DNA from: Pelomonas caseinilytica | Lineage (GTDB): Bacteria > Pseudomonadota > Gammaproteobacteria > Burkholderiales > Burkholderiaceae_C | Direction: 5' to 3' | Assembly (NCBI RefSeq): GCF_021353235.1 | Contig: NZ_JAJTWT010000021.1 | Location: forward strand, 1 to 46,041 | Length of the DNA: 46,041 nt | In this document: piece after piece, positions 19,719 to 28,103 of the stretch | Layout: each line of letters begins with the position of its first letter | Position numbering within the stretch: position 1 is the first letter of the stretch | Position numbers and translations under genes: made by a program | The notes under the pieces: generated by a model | Seen by the model: the letters and a program-made list of their open reading frames with translations, nothing else | What the model was told of the DNA's origin: nothing | Database searches by the model: none

Positions 19719-20048
19719 ATGTCCAAATCCCTGTACAGCCGCCATAACGAAGCCTTCCTGAAGAAGCTCAAAGGTCTCCGCGAGTCGCGCCAGTTGCGTC
19801 AAGCGGATTTGGGCGAGCGACTCGGCCGCAGTCAGGGCTGGGTCAGCTATGTCGAGAGCGGCGCCACTACCTTAAACGTCATCGAGTTGCGACAGTGGAT
19901 CGAGGCGCTGGACTACGACTTCATGGCGTTCCTGCAAGACCTCGACGACGAGTTGCGCTGGCTGAGCACCGGACAACCGGGTCACGGCGTCCACCGCAAG
20001 CGACCGCCTTCGCAAGCCAACGGCCGGCGCTCGTCGGACGACAAGTGA
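19719..20048 (+). CDS. XRE-family HTH regulator
   Basis: A 109-aa protein with a helix-turn-helix at about residues 13-60 (LKGLRESRQLRQADLGERLG, then SQGWVSYVESGATTLNVIEL). A short helix, RQWIEALDYDFMAFLQDLDD, and a basic tail follow. The LNVxEL..W..A pattern also appears in the neighbouring regulator at 20060-20323, so the two are paralogues. It converges on that gene 11 bases away. The target is unknown. Confidence 0.8.
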   Translation: MSKSLYSRHNEAFLKKLKGLRESRQLRQADLGERLGRSQGWVSYVESGATTLNVIELRQWIEALDYDFMAFLQDLDDELRWLSTGQPGHGVHRKRPPSQANGRRSSDDK

Positions 20049-20059
20049 GGCTGCGGCGA

Positions 20060-20323
20060 TCAGTGTCGGGTCGTCCGAGCTGCCACCGCAAGACGCTGAT
20101 TCACCCGCTCCATGAACGCGTCAAGGCATGAGCCGCAGGCTTGACACCAGTGAAACAGCTCGACGACGTTCAATGGTCGACAGCCACTCTCACTGTGGTC
20201 CACGTCGACGACTTGGATGCCAATCTGCTCCGCCAGTGCACACCGGCTCAGTCCCGCAGTTATGCGCAGATCGACTAGCTCGGCACCGATAGCAGCGGCT
20301 GCCGCACTGACCTTCCGACTCAC
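20060..20323 (-). CDS. XRE-like HTH regulator, degenerate
   Basis: An 87-aa protein (GAELVDLRITAGLSRCALAE, then QIGIQVVDVDHSESGCRPLN and VVELFHWCQACGSCLDAFME). It keeps the XRE helix spacing but the recognition segment is atypical, so DNA binding may be altered. It begins with GTG overlapping the stop of the upstream XRE gene (GTGA), which makes the two a translationally coupled pair transcribed away from sspB. Confidence 0.7.
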   Translation of the reverse strand: MSRKVSAAAAAIGAELVDLRITAGLSRCALAEQIGIQVVDVDHSESGCRPLNVVELFHWCQACGSCLDAFMERVNQRLAVAARTTRH

Positions 20324-20646
20324 ACGCTCCGCCGACGCTCGCGCGCACCGAGGCGCAAGTTCGTGAACGAGGCTATCTCCTCGCTTACCACCGCCAGTAG
20401 CTTGTTGACCTCAGACGCGCTTCCCTTCTCACAGAAAGACAACGTGAGGAGGGTCAATGGATGAACATCCATCGTCTGTGCCAACTGGGCGACCTTCAAG
20501 ATCGACGGGACAGCCCCTTGGTTCTCTAAGCGACTCATGTAGGTGCGCCCGGAAACCTCGTCGAAATCCTCCTGAGACAGCCCACGCTGCAGCCGAACTG
20601 CGCGTAGCGCTTGGCCAAAGTTGGGTGGTGCTGACTTGAGACTCAT
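20320..20646 (-). CDS. XRE-family HTH repressor, divergent from sspB
   Basis: A 108-aa regulator with a clear HTH (FGQALRAVRLQRGLSQEDFD, then RTYMSRLENQGAVPSILKVA) and a helical tail that may mediate dimerisation. It is transcribed leftward from the intergenic region shared with the sspBCD operon. A 14-bp palindrome lies 51 bases upstream of its start. Position suggests autoregulation and control of the defence operon; that role is inferred from layout only. Confidence 0.82.
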   Translation of the reverse strand: MSLKSAPPNFGQALRAVRLQRGLSQEDFDEVSGRTYMSRLENQGAVPSILKVAQLAQTMDVHPLTLLTLSFCEKGSASEVNKLLAVVSEEIASFTNLRLGARERRRSV

Positions 20647-20680
20647 CGCGGGTCGTTTCCGGCCCGCATTGGCGCACCAT

Positions 20681-20710
20681 GCACCTTAAAGGACTACACC
20701 TTATAAGGTG
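20681..20710. promoter_or_regulatory. Probable operator between the XRE gene and sspB
   Basis: A perfect 14-bp palindrome, CACCTTATAAGGTG (20697-20710), is preceded by a related half site in GCACCTTAAAGG (20681-20692). It overlaps TATAAG-like promoter sequence. Location just upstream of the divergent XRE gene suits an autoregulatory binding site. Confidence 0.6.
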
Positions 20711-20846
20711 CGTTAGCGTGGGTGTCGCCCCACCGAAGGCAGCCGGCGCGGGGAAATCTCGCGGGGCAGACCGAACGACTCGTGGACGGCGATCACGCAG
20801 GTACCGCGAGCGATCACCGGGTTCGACGCTCGCCGGCATGAAACAA

Positions 20847-20862
20847 CTGTTGATATCGACAG
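20847..20862. promoter_or_regulatory. LexA box upstream of sspB
   Basis: CTGTTGATATCGACAG fits CTGT-N8-ACAG exactly, and the wider AACTGTTGATATCGACAGTA keeps the flanking A/T seen in strong SOS boxes. It shares AACTGT and ACAGTA with the imuA operator in this window. It overlaps TTGATA (20850-20855), a good -35 candidate for a rightward promoter whose -10 (GAAACT, 20873-20878) is weak. It lies 68 bases before the sspB start codon. Confidence 0.7.
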
Positions 20863-20865
20863 TAC

Positions 20866-20900
20866 ACTGGAGGAAACTCCGACTGGCGGATTCCTCCAGT
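20866..20900 (+). promoter_or_regulatory. Hairpin in the sspB leader
   Basis: ACTGGAGGAA (20866-20875) pairs perfectly with TTCCTCCAGT (20891-20900). Inner TCCG and CGGA extend the stem after a short bulge. No T-run follows, so it is not a simple terminator. It could be a leader attenuator, an mRNA stabiliser or a protein-binding inverted repeat. Confidence 0.5.
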
Positions 20901-20929
20901 CCGGCTCGCTCGACTTCTAGAATCGGCGC

Positions 20930-21850
20930 ATGAAAAGCACAACGGGCAGCAAGGGGGGGCCACCGGCCCACTTCTCCGGGCATGAGACGTTTCCGCTACG
21001 GCAGATGTGGCTCAAGAAGGCTTTTGACGAAGCGACCGATGGGGGATTTATCCGCAAGTCAACGTTCGCCGACGAGAACGCGATCGCCTCCTTCGGCGTC
21101 GGCAAGAACATGGTCGCGTCTATCAGGCATTGGGCCCTTGCTTGTGGGGTCATGTATGAAGCAGATGATGGCTTCCGCATCAGCCGCCTTGCCGCAGAAA
21201 TCCTTCAGGACGGGGGGCTCGACCCCTATGCGGAAAGCCCATCGACCGCATGGTTGGCCCATTGGCAGCTCGCGGGCCACTGCTTCCGCTCAACTACTTG
21301 GCATTGGCTTTTTAACCATGTGACTGCACCTACTTTCACGCGCCAAGAGCTCGAAGAGCCCCTCGCTCGCTACGCCAGGGAACTTGATCCCAAGCACCGC
21401 CTTTCGGCGTCGACGATCTCTCGAGATTTGGAGACGTGCCTTCGCAGCTATGCCCCACGCGCGGCCGGCGGCTCACCTGAAGACTTCGCCGAGCCACTGC
21501 TGGGCGAATTGGGCCTGTTGCAGGAAGTGCACAAGGGCCAATACGCCTTCCGCCGCGGACCCAAGGCCTCTCTGCATGACGGCGTCTTCGCGTATGCCCT
21601 CGTCGACTTTTGGGACAAGACGGCCAAGGGTCAAAGCTCCCTAGCCTTCGAAGCAGTAGCCTACGCAGAGGGCTCCCCTGGGCGGGTCTTCAAACTCGAT
21701 GAGGAGTCGGTCGCCCAACGGCTGATTGGCCTCTCCGACACTACCGGGCGAAAGCTCGAATGGACCGACTCCGCGGGTCTCAGGCAGGTCCACCGCAAGG
21801 AGCTGTCCAAAGAAGAAATTAAGAACATGATCAGGCGCGCCTATGAGTGA
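20930..21850 (+). CDS. sspB: SspB, DUF4007 DNA phosphorothioation nickase component
   Basis: A 306-aa DUF4007 protein with the family signature HFSGHETFPLRQMWLKKAFD at about residues 14-33, then ASFGVGKNMVASIRHWALAC. In described SspABCD systems SspB is the DUF4007 protein with DNA-nicking activity needed to place single-strand phosphorothioates. It is the first gene of a rightward operon and overlaps sspC by eight bases. Divergent XRE genes, a LexA box and a leader hairpin lie upstream. I infer it acts with the sspC and sspD products to mark host DNA. DUF4007 proteins also occur in other DNA-modification loci, but the two genes that follow make the Ssp assignment firm. Confidence 0.87.
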   Translation: MKSTTGSKGGPPAHFSGHETFPLRQMWLKKAFDEATDGGFIRKSTFADENAIASFGVGKNMVASIRHWALACGVMYEADDGFRISRLAAEILQDGGLDPYAESPSTAWLAHWQLAGHCFRSTTWHWLFNHVTAPTFTRQELEEPLARYARELDPKHRLSASTISRDLETCLRSYAPRAAGGSPEDFAEPLLGELGLLQEVHKGQYAFRRGPKASLHDGVFAYALVDFWDKTAKGQSSLAFEAVAYAEGSPGRVFKLDEESVAQRLIGLSDTTGRKLEWTDSAGLRQVHRKELSKEEIKNMIRRAYE

Positions 21851-24800
21851 CAAGAAGCACCTGATGCTGTCGGACATCGTCCAAATCTCGCGCCAATACC
21901 AGCGCTCCATCCGCGTCGACGCCGACATTGGCCGAGCCGACGCCCTCGCCGGCTACATCTGCCATGCGACGGCAGCCTCCGTGGTCGACGGCATGTGCAA
22001 GCAGCTCGCGGGCACTAACCAACGATGCTTCACCTGGACGGGCCCCTTCGGCGGCGGCAAGAGCTCGCTGGCTGTGGCCTTGGCGAGTGCGCTGCACCCC
22101 GACAAGAACCTGCGGACTAAGGCACGCGATGCGCTGCGCTTGGATTCCAAGCCCGCTTTCGACAAGACCTTCCCCGTGCGCAAGGGATGGCTTCTCGTGC
22201 CGGCGGTGGGCCGGCGGGGAAGCGTGGTCTCTGAGCTGCATGCGTCTCTGCGCCGCGCGCAGGGCCGCAACGTCGACGGCCGCAGTAAGCCGACCGCCCA
22301 ATCGTTGATCGCCGAACTTCTCGAAGAGGCCAAGAGCCGCCCGCATGACGGCGCGCTGGTCATCATCGACGAGATGGGCAAGTTCCTGGAGGCCTCCGCC
22401 CTGGGCTCCGGGGACGATGTCTACTTCTTCCAGGAACTGGCTGAAGCCGCCGCGCGCTCCGAAGGCCGCCTGGTGGTCGTGGGGGTGCTGCATCAGTCCT
22501 TCGCCCAGTATTCGGCCCGGCTGGGCATCGACACCAGAGACGACTGGGCCAAGGTCCAAGGCCGCTATGTCGACCTGCCCTTCGTGGCCGCGAGCGACGA
22601 AGTGGTCGAACTCATCGGCCGCGCGATCGAAGCCAAGATGCGCCCCGACTGGATGGCCGACGCCTCCGTCGCCATCGCCGAGGCGATCCGCTCGCGCCGG
22701 CCCGCCGTGGGCAAGGACTTCGCCAAGGCCTTGGAGGCCTGCTGGCCGCTGCATCCGGCCATGGCCGCGCTGCTGGGCCCGATCTCCAAGCGGCAGTTCG
22801 GCCAAAACGAGCGCAGCACCTTCGGCTTCTTGTCGTCGGTGGAGCCGCATGGCTTCCGCTCCTACCTGAACTCAACGCTCAAGGACGAGGCGAGCTGGTA
22901 TCGACCGAGCGATTACTGGGACTACCTGCGCTCGAACTTGGAGCCGGCGATCCTGGCCTCGCCTGACGGGCATCGCTGGTCGCAGGCCGTCGAAGCGGTC
23001 GAGCGGGCCGAAGCCAGGACGGGCGATGCCTTGCTCGTGTCGATGATCAAGAACATCGCGGTCATCGACCTCTTCCGGAACGGGTCGGGACTGGCGGCCG
23101 ACGCCACGGTGATCGACGCCCTCTTCTACGACAGGACTCGCGAGCAGCTTGACGAGGCGCTCAAAAGGCTCTCCGATCTCAAGGTCGCCCTCTACAAGAG
23201 CTACACCGGCGCTTGGTCGGTGTTCGAGGGCAGCGACTTCGACATCGACGCCGCCATCGCCCAAGCCCTGGCCGCCTCGCCTGGCATCGACTACGCGCGT
23301 CTGGCGCAGCTCATGGGCCTGCATCCCGTGGTGGCTAAGCGCCACTACCACGAGACCGGCTCAATGCGCTGGATGGAACTCTCGCTGTGCAGCATCGAAC
23401 AAGCCGAGAAGGTCGCTGCCGATTACCGCCCCAAGAAGGGCGAGTTCGGCGCCTTCATCCTCGCGCTGCCAAGCAAGGGCATGAAGCCCAGAGACGCAAG
23501 GAAGCGAGCGCAAGCCTGCGCCAAGCTTCGCCCCTGGCCGGTGATGATCGGCATTCCTGAGAATCACGCGCGCATCGCCGAGCTCTCGGCTGAGTTGGTG
23601 GCATTAGAGCAAGTGAAGGATCGCCACGAGCTCTCGGGCGACGCCGTCGCCCGCCGCGAGGTGTACGCCCGACTAGCCGCGACTCGCGCCGACCTGGAAG
23701 ACCAGCTGCAAGCCGCCGTGTCGCTGGCGAAGTGGCACGACGGCTCGGATGAAGTCGTGGAGCCTGGCACCAAGCTCTCGCCCGTGGCCTCGGAACTGGC
23801 CGACAAGCTCTTCGCTCACTCGCCCCCTGTATGGAGCGAACTGGTCAACCGCGACAGCGTGTCAAGCAACAGCGTGAGGGCGCGGGGCGACCTGCTGCAC
23901 GCGATGATCAACGCCGAAGGCCAAGAGGCCTTGGGCTTCGAAGGCTACCCGGCCGAGCGCGGCCTCTACGACACGCTACTCAAACGCACCGAGCTGCATC
24001 GCCAAGACGCCTCAGGTGCATGGCGATGCATGCCGCCGGGCCACGGCTTCGCCGTAGGCTTCGAGCCGCTGTGGGAAGCCACCCGCGCGCTTTTCGCGGA
24101 TGCCGACGCCCGCATCGGAGCCCACGAGATCTACGCGCTGTGGAGCGCGCCGCCGTTTGGCATGAAGCTTGGCATCCAGCCGGTGATCCTCACAGCCTTC
24201 CTGCTCGCTCACAAGGCCAACATTGCCGTCTACAAAGACGGGATGTTTGTGCCCCGACTAACCGACTTCGACATCGACGAGTGCCTGCAAGACCCCGACC
24301 GCTTCTCGCTTCGATGGGTGGCCATCGACGAGGACAAAAACAGGATCCTTGAAGGGATTTCGAAGCTGCTGGCCGAGATCGGCGAGAACGCCGGCGCGGC
24401 CGACCCGCTCGAGGCTGCCCGCGGCTTGGTGGCGATGGTCTTCAACTTGCCAGAGTGGGCGCGCCGGACCTCGCGGCTGGGACAGACCGCCAAGGACATG
24501 CGCGACATGCTCTTGAAGGCCAGCGACCCGCACAAGGTCTTGTTCGTCGACCTGGCGTCTCTTCTGGGCGCCGCCGACGGCAAGGCCTACGTGAAGGCGC
24601 TGCGCGCGCCGCTGCAGGAACTCGCCGGCGCTTACGGCAAGATGCTTTCGGGAGTCGAAGCCAAGATGCTCTCCGCCCTCGACGCGAGCCGCGACGACCT
24701 TGAGGCCCTACGCGAGCGGGCTAAGTCGGTCTCCGGCATCTCGGGCGATTTCCAGATGGATGCCTTCGCTACGCGCCTGGCCAACTACGACGGATCGCGC

Positions 24801-25178
24801 GCCTCGCTCGAAGGCATCCTGGCCCTGGCGGCCGAAAGGCCTCCTCGCGACTGGGTGGACCGCCATATCGATGCAGCCGTATTGGAGCTGGCCAAGCTCG
24901 CCCGGCGCTTCCGCGAGTCGGAGGCTTTCGCGGCCGTGCAGGGGCGCAAGGCGCACAGCGAAGCCATCGCGATCGTCATCGGCGCGGGCGCCGACACGAA
25001 GACCATCTCGCGCTCATTCGCGATCTCTGATCGCCATCGCAAGACTGTGGAGGCCAAAGCCGACGAGCTCGCCTCGATGCTCGAAGGCCAAGGCTTGGGG
25101 TCCGACGTATTGCTGGCGATCTTGGCCAAGGCCGGGATGAAGCTGGCGTCCATCGACAAGGAGGCGGCCAATGGCTGA
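21843..25178 (+). CDS. sspC: SspC, large P-loop ATPase of DNA phosphorothioation
   Basis: A 1111-aa ATPase. The Walker A motif is GPFGGGKSS at residues 67-75 and a Walker B-like ALVIIDEMGKF at about 171-181. The remaining ~900 residues are mostly helical, without recognised domains. In Ssp systems SspC is the ATPase that works with SspB and SspD during sulfur insertion into DNA. The gene overlaps sspB (eight bases) and sspD (eight bases), typical of tightly coupled subunits. Length and neighbours fit SspC; sequence-level confirmation against characterised SspC would be needed to exclude a related BREX-like ATPase. Confidence 0.82.
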   Translation: MSDKKHLMLSDIVQISRQYQRSIRVDADIGRADALAGYICHATAASVVDGMCKQLAGTNQRCFTWTGPFGGGKSSLAVALASALHPDKNLRTKARDALRLDSKPAFDKTFPVRKGWLLVPAVGRRGSVVSELHASLRRAQGRNVDGRSKPTAQSLIAELLEEAKSRPHDGALVIIDEMGKFLEASALGSGDDVYFFQELAEAAARSEGRLVVVGVLHQSFAQYSARLGIDTRDDWAKVQGRYVDLPFVAASDEVVELIGRAIEAKMRPDWMADASVAIAEAIRSRRPAVGKDFAKALEACWPLHPAMAALLGPISKRQFGQNERSTFGFLSSVEPHGFRSYLNSTLKDEASWYRPSDYWDYLRSNLEPAILASPDGHRWSQAVEAVERAEARTGDALLVSMIKNIAVIDLFRNGSGLAADATVIDALFYDRTREQLDEALKRLSDLKVALYKSYTGAWSVFEGSDFDIDAAIAQALAASPGIDYARLAQLMGLHPVVAKRHYHETGSMRWMELSLCSIEQAEKVAADYRPKKGEFGAFILALPSKGMKPRDARKRAQACAKLRPWPVMIGIPENHARIAELSAELVALEQVKDRHELSGDAVARREVYARLAATRADLEDQLQAAVSLAKWHDGSDEVVEPGTKLSPVASELADKLFAHSPPVWSELVNRDSVSSNSVRARGDLLHAMINAEGQEALGFEGYPAERGLYDTLLKRTELHRQDASGAWRCMPPGHGFAVGFEPLWEATRALFADADARIGAHEIYALWSAPPFGMKLGIQPVILTAFLLAHKANIAVYKDGMFVPRLTDFDIDECLQDPDRFSLRWVAIDEDKNRILEGISKLLAEIGENAGAADPLEAARGLVAMVFNLPEWARRTSRLGQTAKDMRDMLLKASDPHKVLFVDLASLLGAADGKAYVKALRAPLQELAGAYGKMLSGVEAKMLSALDASRDDLEALRERAKSVSGISGDFQMDAFATRLANYDGSRASLEGILALAAERPPRDWVDRHIDAAVLELAKLARRFRESEAFAAVQGRKAHSEAIAIVIGAGADTKTISRSFAISDRHRKTVEAKADELASMLEGQGLGSDVLLAILAKAGMKLASIDKEAANG

Positions 25179-26013
25179 GCGGCATGTTCTGGGGATCTCA
25201 GGCGGAAAGGACAGCGCAGCGCTCGCCGTTTACATGGCCGCCAAGCACCCTGAGCTCGACATCGACTACTTCTACACCGACACCGGCGAAGAGCTCCCCG
25301 AGGTCTACGAGTTCCTTGCCAAGCTCGAAGGCAAGCTGCACAAGCCGATCCTGCGGCTGAACCCCAATCGCGACTTCAAGTTTTGGCTGCGCCAATACAA
25401 CCATTTCCTGCCCAATCCAAATTCGCGTTGGTGTACCCGGAAGTTGAAGCTAGCTCCGTTCGAGGAGTGGGTTCGGCCGATGCTGGCAGCCGGCGACAAG
25501 GTCACGTCCTACGTCGCGATTCGGGCAGATGAAGATTACCGAGAGGGCTATGCAGCCAAGGCGGAGAACCTCTTCGTCAAGCTGCCGTTCCGCGAGGCCG
25601 GCATCGACAAGGCAGGGGTCATCGACATCTTGGAGAACTCCGGCGTCGGCTACCCCAAGTATTACGAGTGGCGTTCTCGCAGCGGCTGCACCTTCTGCTT
25701 CTTCCAGCAGAAGATCGAATGGGTACGCCTCCGCGAGAGGCATCCAGACGCCTACGAGGCCGCCAAGGCCTTGGAGAAGGACGCGTTGGAGCACGGCTCG
25801 CCCTTCACTTGGTCCAAAGGAGAGTCGCTCTCCGACATGGAACGCCCGGAGCGCGTGGCGGAGATTGAAGCCGAGTACGAGATCCGCCGCGCACGCATCC
25901 GCAAGAGCATTCCCCTCAATCCCTTGCGACCGGTCAAGGCCTGCCCCGAGGACATCGATGACGTGTATGGTGTTGATGAAGGCAACGGCTCCTGCGCCGT
26001 CTGCCACAAGTAG
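25171..26013 (+). CDS. sspD: SspD/DndC-like phosphorothioation sulfurtransferase (PAPS reductase family)
   Basis: A 280-aa ATP-pyrophosphatase-fold enzyme. The PP-loop GISGGKDSAALAVYM (SGGKDS at residues 10-15) adenylates DNA so that sulfur can be attached. Cysteines Cys88 (NSRWCTRKLKL), Cys173 and Cys176 (SGCTFCFFQQ), and Cys275/Cys278 (GSCAVCHK) are candidates for Fe-S cluster binding and sulfur relay, as in DndC. It closes the sspBCD operon. No cysteine desulfurase (SspA/DndA) is encoded in the window, so sulfur must come from a host enzyme or a distant gene. Its stop is 47 bases from the convergent receiver gene. Confidence 0.88.
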   Translation: MAERHVLGISGGKDSAALAVYMAAKHPELDIDYFYTDTGEELPEVYEFLAKLEGKLHKPILRLNPNRDFKFWLRQYNHFLPNPNSRWCTRKLKLAPFEEWVRPMLAAGDKVTSYVAIRADEDYREGYAAKAENLFVKLPFREAGIDKAGVIDILENSGVGYPKYYEWRSRSGCTFCFFQQKIEWVRLRERHPDAYEAAKALEKDALEHGSPFTWSKGESLSDMERPERVAEIEAEYEIRRARIRKSIPLNPLRPVKACPEDIDDVYGVDEGNGSCAVCHK

Positions 26014-26060
26014 GCTGGAGACTGCCGCACGCACCGTCCCCGAGGCATCCACCGTCCCCG

Positions 26061-28103
26061 TTAGGGGTGCTTCTCGAACACGAAAGTCAATTGGGCGCCA
26101 CCCTGCCCGATGTCACCCCGCACAAGGCCGGTGTAGGCGTTGCGAAGTGACTCGCACTCCCGCACGCGAACTCGCAAACCACCAGGCAGCTCGACTGCTG
26201 ATGCCCAGCCACGACGCAGGGCTCCGGACAGCAGATCGGCGTCGAGCTCAAGTCCGATTGTGGTCGCATGGTGGACGAGCCAGAGCGCCGTCTCGATAGA
26301 CGCACTGTCCTCGAGGCTATAGCGGTCGCCGTCGCGCATCACGGAGAAGACCTTCGCGGGTTTCTGTGCTTCGGTGGACTCCTTGTCGATCAACGCCATC
26401 TTCCCGCCTGGGAACGTGGCGAACTGCAAGAACACCTTGGCCTTGAGCAAGCCTGGTCGAATCATCTTCTGCGATGCGGGCCGGGACATCTGATTGGTGG
26501 TGGCCGCAACCACGTGGTTGGTGATGTCGCTGCGCAGGCGACCTGCGACACGCCAGCCCTGCTCCCGCGCTCGCGCAAGGAACTCCCGAAGCGGCATGGC
26601 GAGAAGCTCTCCCACGTTAACTTGAAGGTCGAACTCGCGTTCTTCGGCCCCGAGCCCGACACGCAAGCTCTTCGCGACCAAGTCCGTGGTCTTCACTATC
26701 GGGTTGGATGCAGCCCGCAGCTCGCTCGCGGTCGCTCTCGCGAACACCAGGGTGCGGGAAGCATCCCCATCCCGGCTGATGCCATTCAGGTCACACTGCT
26801 GCGTGATGTGCAACAGGCAAAGACTTCCATCGCCGATCTGCTCCTGAACCAGGACACTGCCAAACGGCAACAAGCGGCTGATGCGCCTCGCTGCTTCAGC
26901 GTCCCCCCCCTCCACGCCAGTAAAGCTTGCTGGGAGCGCCGATCCAAACCACGTGAAGTGGGAAACGAACGAACGCGCAGTCTTGACGTCCGCCAATGGC
27001 GACATCAACCGGTGTTCGATCTTTCCATCTGCGCTGAGTTGGGCACGAAACTGCTTGTCGAGCTCCGCCACGCTCCGACCAACCTGTATCTGCGATTCGA
27101 CATGGAACAAGTGTTCTCGGCTGAGAAACTCGTTCAGGTGCTCATCGTAGGGATCGTCATCGCTGATCGAGGCCAAGTGGATCTGCTGCATCGCCGATGC
27201 GTCGAGGTTCCACAACGTGCGGGCAGTCTTCGCCTTCGCGGCATCGAGCGCCTCGAGCCACGCCGCCATGAAACGCCTCAGCGCATGTGCCACGTGCTTC
27301 TGTCGGTCCAGTTGCTTGAACGCCAGCGTCAAACCGGATGCCCGAAACTCCGGCTCCATCAAAGCGTCTTTGGGAAGCACCATCAGGCCCGCAGCACTGA
27401 TACCGGCATGCTCGCTGAATCCCAGCTTGGACTGCTCCAACTCGGGGTGCGAAGACATCAGCACCAGAGGCGGAAGGACCGCTTCTCCAGCGTCGATGGC
27501 CAGTTTTCTCAGGTAGTCCTGCACGACGCGAACAGGGGACGCCTCACCTTGCTCAAGGAACAGGTCCAGGAAGACTGCTGCGCAATGCGCTAAGTCATCA
27601 AAACCTGGCCGCGGCCCCGGCAGGAACCGCAAATCAAACGCCGGCGCCGGGAAGGCCTCCTGGAAGACCTGCTTCAGATTCGCCGCCCATCTGGCCCTGA
27701 CCAGGAACGGGCTAAGCAAGTCCTGAAGAAGCTTCCCCGCAATCCGATCGAACTCCGGCGCCAGCAACACACGTGACACGGCGTCCTCGCCAGTGAGGTA
27801 GGCCGACGCTGCATCGAGATCCCAATCGTCCGCAGCCAGCCCCTCCACCGCCCTGGCCACATCCCAAAGGTTGTTAAACGTCGGATCGTTGATGTCCTCG
27901 ATCGTGTTGTAGAAATCTCCGGCCAGACGCCGCACATGAGCCCGGGTCAACTGGCAGAGTTCGTCATCGACTACCAAAATGACCTTGGGGTCCGACGGCG
28001 GAAGTGGTTCCTCTTGCGCTTGTTCGACAGCGTGGAACTGTGGGTCGGCATCACCGACCTCCGCGCCTGCACCGCCCTCGCCTTGTGCGTTCTGATCGAT
28101 CAC
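26061..28103 (-). CDS. Receiver-domain protein with long insertion, partner of the GHKL ATPase
   Basis: A 680-aa protein. An acidic linker (residues 1-38) leads into a response-receiver-like domain. It has VILVVDDE with Asp46 and Asp47, the probable phospho-acceptor Asp180 in CAAVFLDLFLEQ, Ser217/218 in LVLMSSHPE and Lys245 in GLMVLPKDAL. All key receiver positions are present, but about 100 extra residues are inserted before the phospho-acceptor. The C-terminal ~430 residues have no DNA-binding HTH and no recognised output domain; they include LVQEQIGDGSLCLLHITQQC. It starts within the stop of the GHKL gene (ATGA), so the pair is coupled. It is the last gene of the five-gene leftward run. 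Confidence 0.72.
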   Translation of the reverse strand: MIDQNAQGEGGAGAEVGDADPQFHAVEQAQEEPLPPSDPKVILVVDDELCQLTRAHVRRLAGDFYNTIEDINDPTFNNLWDVARAVEGLAADDWDLDAASAYLTGEDAVSRVLLAPEFDRIAGKLLQDLLSPFLVRARWAANLKQVFQEAFPAPAFDLRFLPGPRPGFDDLAHCAAVFLDLFLEQGEASPVRVVQDYLRKLAIDAGEAVLPPLVLMSSHPELEQSKLGFSEHAGISAAGLMVLPKDALMEPEFRASGLTLAFKQLDRQKHVAHALRRFMAAWLEALDAAKAKTARTLWNLDASAMQQIHLASISDDDPYDEHLNEFLSREHLFHVESQIQVGRSVAELDKQFRAQLSADGKIEHRLMSPLADVKTARSFVSHFTWFGSALPASFTGVEGGDAEAARRISRLLPFGSVLVQEQIGDGSLCLLHITQQCDLNGISRDGDASRTLVFARATASELRAASNPIVKTTDLVAKSLRVGLGAEEREFDLQVNVGELLAMPLREFLARAREQGWRVAGRLRSDITNHVVAATTNQMSRPASQKMIRPGLLKAKVFLQFATFPGGKMALIDKESTEAQKPAKVFSVMRDGDRYSLEDSASIETALWLVHHATTIGLELDADLLSGALRRGWASAVELPGGLRVRVRECESLRNAYTGLVRGDIGQGGAQLTFVFEKHP

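Noticed and set aside
20930..26013. BREX interpretation of the DUF4007 and large ATPase genes
   Set aside because: No PglZ, PglX, BrxC or BrxL-like protein is present, and the SGGKDS sulfurtransferase follows directly, which fits Ssp.
26061..28103. Classical transcriptional response regulator
   Set aside because: No HTH or other DNA-binding output domain is visible after the receiver region.
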